56,576 nt of DNA from Betaproteobacteria bacterium (GTDB lineage: Bacteria; Pseudomonadota; Gammaproteobacteria; Burkholderiales; SG8-39). The DNA lies in the NCBI GenBank assembly GCA_947482825.1, contig CANKMT010000027.1, positions 1-56,576 of the forward strand. The letters run 5' to 3'. This document shows positions 27,014 through 34,465 of this stretch, in pieces (within the stretch, counting starts at the first letter, position 1; the number at the start of each line of letters is the position of its first letter). The notes beneath the pieces were generated by a model. The model was given only the letters and a program-made list of their open reading frames with translations. It was not told where the DNA came from and did not search any database. Position numbers and translations under genes: made by a program.

Positions 27014-27906
27014 GCGATGCGCTCGGAGTACCGAGCCCGATACACGAGCCGTGACCGGTCGGGCCCCGGATCGTCGGTGAATGCGCTGCGGTTGTGCAGC
27101 ACGTTGTTGCAGACCAGGCCCTGGCCGCCAGCGAGCCGGAGTGTGAGAACGTGCGCCGAGTCTGCGTCGAGGATCCGGTTCAGGAATGCCACTGCGGCGC
27201 GCGTGGTGTCGTCCGACCGCCATTCGATGCTGCGCGTGCGAGCCGTAAAGCGCATATGCAATGACCTGGCGTCGATCGAAAACACCGGGCCGGTGCGCGC
27301 GGCGCGAATTTCGGCGCCGTTCGCGACATTGGCGGGAATGGTCATCGCATCGGGTGCCTCGAGCGCCCGGATGTACTCGGGATCGGCATCGCGCAGCAGG
27401 ATATAGGCGATCTCGGGATCCAGCAGGCGGTTCTCGCCTCCCGCAGCCGCAGGCCGCACGCAATGCAGAATAAAGGCGCGGATGCATTCCTGCGGACTAT
27501 TGTAGTAACCGTCGGTATGCCATAGAAGGCGCTGGTTCGAGTAGGGTACATAGCCCGCCGCGGATTTTCCCGGTGCGGCCTGCAGTGAACTGATGCCATC
27601 CTCGTCAGAGAGCAGATTGGCATGCAGGTGCGTGAGGCCCAGGCGCTCGCCCAGGCGGCGCGGGATCTCCTTGTCGGCCACGGCGGCAAGCGGACTTGCG
27701 TACACGGCCATGTTCGCCACGGCACAGATGCGCCGGATTTCCCCGACCTCGGGCACGGTGGGATTGAGCGGGTCGCGTACTTCGACGTACAGGTCCTCTG
27801 CGCGGCGCGGATAGCGTGCGAGCTTGGCGTCGCGCCAGCGCAGATAATCGCGCGGAGGATCGATCGCAAACGGCTGGTCGATGACGCTTGGCAGGGGCGC
27901 GTTCAT
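27010..27906 (-). CDS. TauD/TfdA-family Fe(II)/2OG dioxygenase
   Basis: A 298-aa dioxygenase. Metal ligands are His130-x-Asp132 (LLWHTDGYY) and a distal His at about 271 (NNVLHNRSAFTDD), followed by an Arg-rich 2-oxoglutarate site (RSRLVYRARYSE). In TauD the reaction releases sulfite from taurine; here the substrate pocket is unknown and the match is to distant TauD/GBBH-like members, so taurine should not be assumed. ATG 27906 starts an operon divergent from dsrA with 292 bp between. Confidence 0.75.
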   Translation of the reverse strand: MNAPLPSVIDQPFAIDPPRDYLRWRDAKLARYPRRAEDLYVEVRDPLNPTVPEVGEIRRICAVANMAVYASPLAAVADKEIPRRLGERLGLTHLHANLLSDEDGISSLQAAPGKSAAGYVPYSNQRLLWHTDGYYNSPQECIRAFILHCVRPAAAGGENRLLDPEIAYILLRDADPEYIRALEAPDAMTIPANVANGAEIRAARTGPVFSIDARSLHMRFTARTRSIEWRSDDTTRAAVAFLNRILDADSAHVLTLRLAGGQGLVCNNVLHNRSAFTDDPGPDRSRLVYRARYSERIA

Positions 27907-28126
27907 GGGTCGCGGCCAGTGCAACAAGAAATTCGGGGAACAGAACATACCGCATCGGCGCCGCCCGGCGTGCGCCGCCGCATGGCGCCGATGGCGCACG
28001 TTGCGGGGCGCACGCGAGCGTTCGGAATCGGCACAATCGCATTAAAAACAAGCCGGTCCAATGCGCAGGTCGAGCGTCGATGTATCTCCAAAGGGATGTA
28101 TTGCTGCGGTGCGGACCCCTCCCAAA

Positions 28127-28178
28127 GACCTCTTAGGTCGCGTGCGGGTGCCTCGCTACACTGTCCTCGTCCGACCTA
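28127..28178. promoter_or_regulatory. Inverted repeats in the dsrA leader region
   Basis: Within the 292-bp divergent region (27907-28198), GACCT-ctt-AGGTC is at 28127-28139, and TAGGTCG (28134-28140) is repeated inverted as CGACCTA (28172-28178). These could be an operator dyad or alternative RNA stems just before the dsrA ribosome site (GGAGGA, 28188-28193). I see no convincing -35/-10 pair. The rest of the intergenic region shows no gene. Confidence 0.35.
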
Positions 28179-28198
28179 GAACCGATTGGAGGAATCCC

Positions 28199-29524
28199 GT
28201 GTCCGAACAGCCAAAGCCGCCCAAGGATCCCACGCGGCACAGCACCTACATCCCAATCGAAAAGCAGTCGACCAAGCCGTTTCACCCGACGCCCATGCTC
28301 GACCAGCTCGAGAGCGGGCCCTGGCCGAGCTTCGTCACGGGACTGAAGCGACTCGCCCACAGCAACAACATGATGGTCGATCTGATGGGGCAGCTCGAGC
28401 ACTCGTACAAGACGCGCCTGGGCTACTGGAAAGGCGGCACCGTCTCGGTCTTCGGCTACGGGGGCGGCATCATCCCGCGCTTTTCCGAAGTCGCGAGCCT
28501 GTTCCCCGAGTCCAAGGAATTCCACACGCTGCGCGTCCAGCCCCCGGCGGGCAATCACTACACCACCAAGCTGCTGCGCCAGTTGTCGGACTCCTGGAGC
28601 AAGTGGGGCTCCGGGCTGATTGCCTTCCACGGCCAGACCGGCAACATCATGTTCATCGGCACGACGACCGAGAACACGCAGCATTTCTTCGATGAGATCA
28701 ACGAGTACGGGTTCGATCTCGGCGGCGCGGGCCCGTGCGTGCGCACCGCGATGTCCTGCGTGGGCGCCGCGCGCTGCGAGCAGTCCTGCACCAACGAGCA
28801 CCGCATCCACCGCACGCTGGTCAACAACTTCATCGACGACATGCACCGCCCGGCGCTGCCCTACAAGTTCAAATTCAAGGTCTCCGGCTGCCCCAACGAC
28901 TGCATGAATTCGATCCAGCGCGCCGATTTCGCGGTGATCGGCACCTGGCGCAATGACATGCAGGTCGATCAGAGCGAGGTCAAGTCCTACGTCCAAAGCC
29001 ACGGCCGCAAGTACACGATCGACAACGTGATCGCGCGTTGTCCGACCAAGGCGCTGTCGCTCAACGACGACGACACCCTCGAAGTCGACAACCGCAGCTG
29101 CGTGCGCTGCATGCACTGCATCAACGTGATGACCAAGGCGCTCAAGCCCGGCACCGACCGCGGCATCACGCTGCTCATCGGCGGCAAGCGCACGCTGAAG
29201 ATCGGCGACACCATGGGCACGGTGATCATCCCGTTCATGAAGATGGACACCGACGAGGACTACGAGAAGCTGCGCGAACTGGCCGCCACGGTGGTCGATT
29301 TCTGGGCGGAAAACGGCCTCGAGCACGAGCGCTGCGGCGAAATGATCGAGCGCATCGGGCTGGCCAACTTCCTCGAAGGCATCGGGGTGGAGGTGGACCC
29401 CAACATGATCAGTCACCCGCGCACCAGCTCATACGTGCGCCTGGACGACTGGGACGCTGAAGCCGAGAAGTGGGTCGCGCGCCAGAAGGAGAAGAATTCC
29501 GGCGAGCAAGTGGCGCGGGCCTAG
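28199..29524 (+). CDS. dsrA: Reverse dissimilatory sulfite reductase alpha subunit
   Basis: A 441-aa subunit of reverse-type siroheme sulfite reductase, which oxidises sulfur carried by DsrC to sulfite in the cytoplasm. Siroheme/[4Fe-4S] cysteines are in SCVGAARCEQSC and SGCPNDCMNS; the inserted ferredoxin domain uses RCPTKAL and CVRCMHC. GTG 28199 follows GGAGGA. The presence of dsrEFH and dsrL and the lack of dsrD indicate the oxidative direction. It heads a co-directional run through dsrR. Confidence 0.96.
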   Translation: MSEQPKPPKDPTRHSTYIPIEKQSTKPFHPTPMLDQLESGPWPSFVTGLKRLAHSNNMMVDLMGQLEHSYKTRLGYWKGGTVSVFGYGGGIIPRFSEVASLFPESKEFHTLRVQPPAGNHYTTKLLRQLSDSWSKWGSGLIAFHGQTGNIMFIGTTTENTQHFFDEINEYGFDLGGAGPCVRTAMSCVGAARCEQSCTNEHRIHRTLVNNFIDDMHRPALPYKFKFKVSGCPNDCMNSIQRADFAVIGTWRNDMQVDQSEVKSYVQSHGRKYTIDNVIARCPTKALSLNDDDTLEVDNRSCVRCMHCINVMTKALKPGTDRGITLLIGGKRTLKIGDTMGTVIIPFMKMDTDEDYEKLRELAATVVDFWAENGLEHERCGEMIERIGLANFLEGIGVEVDPNMISHPRTSSYVRLDDWDAEAEKWVARQKEKNSGEQVARA

Positions 29525-29547
29525 GACAGGTACAGGAGGAACTCGAG

Positions 29548-30648
29548 ATGACGCAGCAAGTCGCACCGGCGGCCGAAAAAAAGAAAATGCGCACGCCGAT
29601 CGAGAGCGGATGCCCCGACGGCGTGCAGTACATGCACCCGCTGATGGTCAAGAATTTCGGCAAGTGGAAGTACCACGACCGGCCGCGGCCGGGTGTCCTG
29701 CATCACGTCGCCTACTCCGGGGACGAAATCTGGACGGTGCGCGTCGGCACCCAGCGCCAGCTCGGCCCGTACGAAATCAACCTGCTGTGCGACATCTTCG
29801 ACAAGTACGGCGAAGGCCATGTGCGCTTCACCATCCGCTCGAACATCGAAGTGATGGTGTCATCGTGGGAGAAGGTCGGCCCGCTGATCCAGGCGCTCAA
29901 CGACGCCGGCTACCCGGTCGGCGGGACCGGAAACTCGGTGACCATGATTTCGCACACGCAAGGCTGGTTGCACTGCGATATTCCCGGCACCGACGCCTCG
30001 GGCGTGGTCAAGTCGCTGATGGACGAACTCTACGAGGAGTTCATCAAGGAGGAGATGCCCAACCGGGTGCACATCACGACCTCGTGCTGCCAGATCAATT
30101 GCGGCGGCCAGGGCGACATCGCGATCAACGTGCAGCACACCAAACCACCGAAGATCAATCATGACCTGGTGGCCAATGTCTGCGAGCGGCCCTCGGTCGT
30201 GGCGCGCTGCCCGGTGGCCGCGATCCGGCCGGCGATCGTGAACGGCAAGCCCTCGCTCGAAGTGGACGAGAAGAAATGCATCTGCTGCGGCGCCTGCTAT
30301 CCCCCGTGCCCGCCGATGCAGATCAACGATCCGGAGCATTCCAAGCTGGCGATCTGGGTCGGCGGCAAAAACTCCAATGCGCGCTCCAAGCCCATGTTCC
30401 AGAAGCTGGTGGCGGCGGGCCTGCCGAACAATCCGCCGCGCTGGCCCGAAGTTGCCGCAGTCGTGAAGAACATCCTCTACACGTACAAGAAAGATGCGCG
30501 CGACTGGGAGCGTGTCGGCGACTGGGTGGAGAGGATCGGCTGGCCGCGCTTTTTCGAGCTGACCGGATTGCCGTTCACGAAGTTTCATATCGACAACTGG
30601 CGCGGGGCGCGCAACAGCCTCAACGCCTCTGCGCATATCCGCTTCTAG
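29548..30648 (+). CDS. dsrB: Reverse dissimilatory sulfite reductase beta subunit
   Basis: A 366-aa catalytic partner of DsrA. The siroheme-cluster motif is TTSCCQINCGGQGD and the ferredoxin insert is CICCGACYPPCPPM, with VARCPVAAI supplying another cysteine. ATG 29548 has AGGAGGA upstream. DsrA and DsrB form an alpha2-beta2 enzyme that docks the C-terminal arm of DsrC; in DsrB the siroheme is the active one (family knowledge). Confidence 0.96.
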   Translation: MTQQVAPAAEKKKMRTPIESGCPDGVQYMHPLMVKNFGKWKYHDRPRPGVLHHVAYSGDEIWTVRVGTQRQLGPYEINLLCDIFDKYGEGHVRFTIRSNIEVMVSSWEKVGPLIQALNDAGYPVGGTGNSVTMISHTQGWLHCDIPGTDASGVVKSLMDELYEEFIKEEMPNRVHITTSCCQINCGGQGDIAINVQHTKPPKINHDLVANVCERPSVVARCPVAAIRPAIVNGKPSLEVDEKKCICCGACYPPCPPMQINDPEHSKLAIWVGGKNSNARSKPMFQKLVAAGLPNNPPRWPEVAAVVKNILYTYKKDARDWERVGDWVERIGWPRFFELTGLPFTKFHIDNWRGARNSLNASAHIRF

Positions 30649-30674
30649 GCGCGCGCAGTCATGAAAGGCGGGAG

Positions 30675-31067
30675 ATGAAATTCGGCATTCTGGTCAACGA
30701 GGGCCCGTACACCCACGCCGCCTCGGACACGGCCTACCAGTTCGTCAAGGCCGCGCTGGCGAAGGGTCACGAGATCTATCGCGTGTTTTTCTATCACGAT
30801 GGCGTGAATAACGGCACTCGGCTCACCGTCCCGCCGCAGGATGACCGCAACGTCGTCAAGCGCTGGAGCGAACTGGCGGCGCTGCACAAGCTGGACCTGG
30901 TGGTGTGCATCGCGGCCGCGCAACGCCGCGGCCTCATGGACGCGGCCGAAGCGAAGCGCAACGGGAAAGACGCCGACAATATCGCGCCGGGATTCCGCAT
31001 CTCGGGCCTGGGACAGTTGATCGAAGCCGGCATCCAGGCCGACCGGCTGGTCGTCTTCGGCGGCTGA
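30675..31067 (+). CDS. dsrE: DsrE sulfurtransferase subunit
   Basis: A 130-aa DsrE. The active Cys is residue 78 (DLVVCIAAAQRRG), the same position as the persulfide-carrying Cys78 described for Allochromatium DsrE. DsrE, DsrF and DsrH form a hexamer that passes sulfur to DsrC. GGGAG precedes ATG 30675. The C terminus GLGQLIEAGIQADRLVVFGG is highly conserved in the family. Confidence 0.94.
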   Translation: MKFGILVNEGPYTHAASDTAYQFVKAALAKGHEIYRVFFYHDGVNNGTRLTVPPQDDRNVVKRWSELAALHKLDLVVCIAAAQRRGLMDAAEAKRNGKDADNIAPGFRISGLGQLIEAGIQADRLVVFGG

Positions 31068-31078
31068 GGAGAAAGCGG

Positions 31079-31459
31079 ATGTCCCAGACCGAAGCCGGGG
31101 TCGCCAAGAAATTCCTGTACGTGAACCGCAAGGCGCCTTACGGCACCATCTACGCGCTCGAGTCGCTCGAAGTGGTGCTGATCGGCGCGGCTTTCGACCA
31201 GGATGTGAGCCTCGCTTTCCTGGGTGACGGCGTCTACCAGCTGGTGAAAGGGCAGGACACCAAGGGGCTCGAGATGAAGAATTTCTCGCCCGCCTTCCGC
31301 GCGCTGGAGGACTACGACGTCACGAAACTCTATGTGGAGCAGGACGCGCTTGCGGCGCGCGGTCTCACCGAAGCCGACCTTGTAGTGCCGGTCGAGGTGG
31401 TCGGCGCAGAGCGCATGGCCGAGATCATGGAAAGCCAGGACGTGATCCTGAGCTTTTGA
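31079..31459 (+). CDS. dsrF: DsrF subunit of DsrEFH
   Basis: A 126-aa DsrE-fold protein. It begins with a 12-residue tail, then LYVNRKAPYGTIYALESLEV and FLGDGVYQLVKGQDTKG. It has no cysteine in the DsrE position, as expected of DsrF, which is structural. GGAG lies upstream of ATG 31079 and the gene is between dsrE and dsrH. Confidence 0.93.
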   Translation: MSQTEAGVAKKFLYVNRKAPYGTIYALESLEVVLIGAAFDQDVSLAFLGDGVYQLVKGQDTKGLEMKNFSPAFRALEDYDVTKLYVEQDALAARGLTEADLVVPVEVVGAERMAEIMESQDVILSF

Positions 31460-31470
31460 GGAGAAGGCGC

Positions 31471-31770
31471 ATGCTGCACACCGTCAACAAATCGCCTTTC
31501 GAAGACCGGACGTTCGAGACCTGTCTGAAGTTCGCGCAGGAGGGCAGCACGATCCTCCTGATCGAAGACGGCGTCTACGCGGCGGCGAAGGACACGGCGG
31601 TTGCGATGCAGGTGCAGCATGCCTTGAAGCGCGTGGCGATCTTCGCGCTAAGGCCCGACATCGACGCGCGCGGCATGCAGAACCGGGTGATGGACGGCGT
31701 TCGCCTGGTTGACTTCGAAGGGTTCGTCGATCTCGTGACCGCACACCGCGCCGTGCAAAGCTGGTTTTGA
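31471..31770 (+). CDS. dsrH: DsrH subunit of DsrEFH
   Basis: A 99-aa TusB-like protein. The conserved Cys is residue 18 (FETCLKFAQEG) and LLIEDGVYAA follows. GAGGAG lies upstream of ATG 31471. DsrH completes the DsrE2F2H2 hexamer; its Cys is less critical than that of DsrE in family studies. Confidence 0.92.
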   Translation: MLHTVNKSPFEDRTFETCLKFAQEGSTILLIEDGVYAAAKDTAVAMQVQHALKRVAIFALRPDIDARGMQNRVMDGVRLVDFEGFVDLVTAHRAVQSWF

Positions 31771-31790
31771 CCATAGAGGAAACACACGAC

Positions 31791-32123
31791 ATGCCTATCG
31801 AACTGAATGGCCAGAGCATCGAAACCGACGAGGAAGGCTACCTCGCCAACCGCACCGACTGGACCGAGGAAATCGGAAAGGAGATGGCCCGCGTCGACGA
31901 TTGCGATTTGACCGACAGTCACTGGGAGGTCATCAACTTCCTGCGCGAGTACTACGAGGAGTATCAGATCGCGCCCGCGGTTCGCGTGCTGACCAAGGCG
32001 ATCGGGAAGAAGCTTGGCGCCGACAAGGGAAACAGCAAGTACCTGTACGAACTGTTCCCCTATGGGCCCGCCAAGCAGGCGTGCAAGTACGCCGGACTGC
32101 CCAAGCCGACCGGCTGTGTGTAA
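31791..32123 (+). CDS. dsrC: DsrC sulfur carrier with both C-terminal cysteines
   Basis: A 110-aa sulfur carrier. The C-terminal arm holds both redox cysteines, Cys98 (KQACKYAGLP) and Cys109 (PTGCV), able to form the DsrC trisulfide/disulfide cycle. It receives sulfur from DsrEFH, docks with DsrAB and is reoxidised by DsrMKJOP. AGAGGA precedes ATG 31791. It is the only one of three DsrC-like proteins here with both cysteines. Confidence 0.95.
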   Translation: MPIELNGQSIETDEEGYLANRTDWTEEIGKEMARVDDCDLTDSHWEVINFLREYYEEYQIAPAVRVLTKAIGKKLGADKGNSKYLYELFPYGPAKQACKYAGLPKPTGCV

Positions 32124-32192
32124 GAGCCGGGAGCCCCGGGTTTCCCCCGTGCACCTTGCCAGGATGTGCTTTTTCGGGATACGGAGCAGGCA

Positions 32193-32942
32193 TTGTCGAC
32201 ACTGACCGTGCTCTATGCAGTGCTCTTTTATTTCGCCTTCGTCATGCTCGTCGGCGGCACGGGCTACAAGTGCTGGGTGTACGCGCGGACTCCGCAACCG
32301 CTGAAAATCCCCATCCCCCCGGCGCCGACGACGCGCGCGGGAGTCGTGCTCCGCATGCTGATCGAGGTCACGCTTTTCAGGGCGCTATTCCGTTCGAATA
32401 AGTGGATCTGGCTTTTCGGCTGGATCTTTCATGTGGCGCTTCTCGCGGTACTGCTGCGTCATCTGCGCTATTTCACCGAGCCGGTCTGGGGCTGGGTTGC
32501 GCTCATCCAGCCCATCGGGTTGTATGCAGGCTTCGCGCTTTTGGCCGGTCTTGCCGGTCTCTGGGCGCGACGCTTCCTGGTCGACCGCGTGCGCTACATC
32601 AGCGCTCCGTCCGACCACCTGATGCTGGCCTTGTTGGTTGCCATCGCGGCAAGCGGACTGGCCATGAAGTACGTTGCGCATACCGACATCGTGTCGCTGA
32701 AAGCCTTTTTTCTCGGCCTGATGGTGTTCGACTGGCGTGAGCTTCCAGCCGATCCGGTGCTGCTCCTTCACCTCGCGCTGGTTGCCATCCTGATGATCGT
32801 TTTTCCGCTCAGCAAACTGCTGCACGCACCGGCCGTGTTTTTCAGCCCGAGCCTCAACCAGGTAGACGATGCACGCGAAAAGCGGCATGCGGCGGGGTGG
32901 TCTACGCAGATCATCCGGGTTGACCGGACGCGGGGAGCCTGA
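32193..32942 (+). CDS. dsrM: DsrM membrane cytochrome b-type subunit
   Basis: A 249-aa membrane protein of the NarI-like group binding heme b; five helices are expected. Conserved blocks are WIFGW-like WLFGWIFHVALLAVLLRHLR, YFTEPVWGWVALIQP and YISAPSDHLMLALL. DsrM passes electrons between the quinone pool and DsrK. TTG 32193 is chosen because GGAG lies 6 bp upstream and the product then begins STLTVLYAVLF as homologues do; ATG 32166 is the alternative. Confidence 0.92.
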   Translation: MSTLTVLYAVLFYFAFVMLVGGTGYKCWVYARTPQPLKIPIPPAPTTRAGVVLRMLIEVTLFRALFRSNKWIWLFGWIFHVALLAVLLRHLRYFTEPVWGWVALIQPIGLYAGFALLAGLAGLWARRFLVDRVRYISAPSDHLMLALLVAIAASGLAMKYVAHTDIVSLKAFFLGLMVFDWRELPADPVLLLHLALVAILMIVFPLSKLLHAPAVFFSPSLNQVDDAREKRHAAGWSTQIIRVDRTRGA

Positions 32943-34433
32943 ATGGCCGCATTCGAGACACCCCCGCTCGGCGAGTACCCGGTCATTCCGCTGGTGCGCG
33001 AGGGCGCCATGGCCCATAGCAAGCCGTTCGTGGCGAAGCCGGAGCACCAGCAAGGGCTTGGATTCCCGGGCGAGCTGGTGCCCGACTGGGAGAATGTCGC
33101 GGTCACCAAGCTCGGCCAGCTTGTTTCGCAGTCGCGCGGCTTGCAGGTGTTCCTCGATGCCTGCGTGAAGTGCGGCGCCTGCACCGACAAGTGCCACTAC
33201 TATCTCGGCACCTCGGATCCGAAGAACATGCCGGTGGCCCGCCAGGACCTGCTGCGCTCGGTCTATCGACGCTACTACACCTTCGCCGGCAAATTCTTCC
33301 CGTGGCTGGTGGGCGCGCGCAACATGACGAAAAGCGTCCTCGACGAGTGGTACAGCTACTTTCACCAATGCTCGCAGTGCCGGCGTTGCGCGGTGTTCTG
33401 TCCCTACGGCATCGATACCGCCGAGGTTTCGATGGCGGCGCGCGACATCATGGACAGCGTCGGCGTCGGCCAGAAATATTCCAACGAGATCATCGGCAAG
33501 GTCCACAAGATCGGCAACAATCTCGGACTGCCAGAGCGGGCGCTGCGCAACACGCTGGACGGTCTCGAGGAGGACGTGAAAGAAGAAACGGGGGTGGACG
33601 TCAAATTTCCTCTCGACGTAAAGGGCGCCGAAGTGCTGTTGATCACGCCCAGCGCGGACTTCTTTGCCGAACCGCATATCGACGGGCTGATCGGCTACGC
33701 CAAGGTATTTCACGCGGCCGGAATCTCCTGGACGCTCTCGTCGCACGCATCCGAGGCGGCGAACTTCTCGCTTTTCATCGGCAATCACGACAATCTGCAG
33801 AAAGTCGCCGGGCGGATCCGCGATGCGGCGCTCGACCTGGGCGTCAGGCGCGTCGTGGTGGGTGAGTGCGGCCATGCCTGGCGCGTTGCCTACAGCTTCT
33901 GGAACACCCTCATCGGGCCGTTCGATTTCCTCGACCCGCGCTACCCGGCGCCGCAGCACATCTGCGAACTGACCTACGACCTGATCCAGCGGGGCGTTCT
34001 GACGTTCGACAAGAGCGCCAACGACGACAAGGTGGTGACCTTCCACGATTCGTGCAACGTTTCGCGCGGCTCGCGCATGGGAGACGCGCCCGGAGGACAG
34101 TTCCGCATTCCGCGCGAGATCATTCGGGCCTGCGTCAACAATTTCGTCGATATGGCGCCCGAGACGATCGGCGAGGCCACCTTCTGCTGCGGTGGCGGAG
34201 GCGGCTTGCTGACCGACGACCTGGTCGAACTGCGGGTCAAGGGGGCGCTGCCTCGCATGCAGGCGCTCCAGCAAGTGGTGCAGGAGCACGGCGTGAACTA
34301 CATGGCGGCGATCTGCGCCATCTGCAAGAGCCAGTTCACCAAGGTCTTGCCCTACTACAAGCATCCCATGGACATGATCGGCAGCGTGCACGGGCTCGTG
34401 AGCAAGGCGATTGTGCTGAAGCCCGGGAATTGA
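32943..34433 (+). CDS. dsrK: DsrK cytoplasmic heterodisulfide-reductase-like subunit
   Basis: A 496-aa iron-sulfur protein. Two ferredoxin-type sites are CVKCGACTDKC and CSQCRRCAVFC, and CCG-domain elements (FHDSCNVSRG, FCCGGGGG, CAICKSQ) hold the catalytic cluster. It is related to HdrD and acts on the DsrC disulfide. It begins directly after the dsrM stop, with no gap. It docks to DsrM on the cytoplasmic face. Confidence 0.95.
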   Translation: MAAFETPPLGEYPVIPLVREGAMAHSKPFVAKPEHQQGLGFPGELVPDWENVAVTKLGQLVSQSRGLQVFLDACVKCGACTDKCHYYLGTSDPKNMPVARQDLLRSVYRRYYTFAGKFFPWLVGARNMTKSVLDEWYSYFHQCSQCRRCAVFCPYGIDTAEVSMAARDIMDSVGVGQKYSNEIIGKVHKIGNNLGLPERALRNTLDGLEEDVKEETGVDVKFPLDVKGAEVLLITPSADFFAEPHIDGLIGYAKVFHAAGISWTLSSHASEAANFSLFIGNHDNLQKVAGRIRDAALDLGVRRVVVGECGHAWRVAYSFWNTLIGPFDFLDPRYPAPQHICELTYDLIQRGVLTFDKSANDDKVVTFHDSCNVSRGSRMGDAPGGQFRIPREIIRACVNNFVDMAPETIGEATFCCGGGGGLLTDDLVELRVKGALPRMQALQQVVQEHGVNYMAAICAICKSQFTKVLPYYKHPMDMIGSVHGLVSKAIVLKPGN

Positions 34434-34465
34434 TCCGGCTCAACTGGATATAGCGGAGAAAAAAC

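Noticed and set aside
27010..27906. Taurine dioxygenase (tauD) as a firm name
   Set aside because: Only the metal-binding pattern and general family are visible; no other taurine genes are nearby.
32385..34391. A 668-codon open frame antisense to dsrM and dsrK
   Set aside because: Composition is Arg/His/Asp-rich nonsense typical of the reverse frame in GC-rich genes, while the plus strand encodes recognisable DsrM and DsrK.
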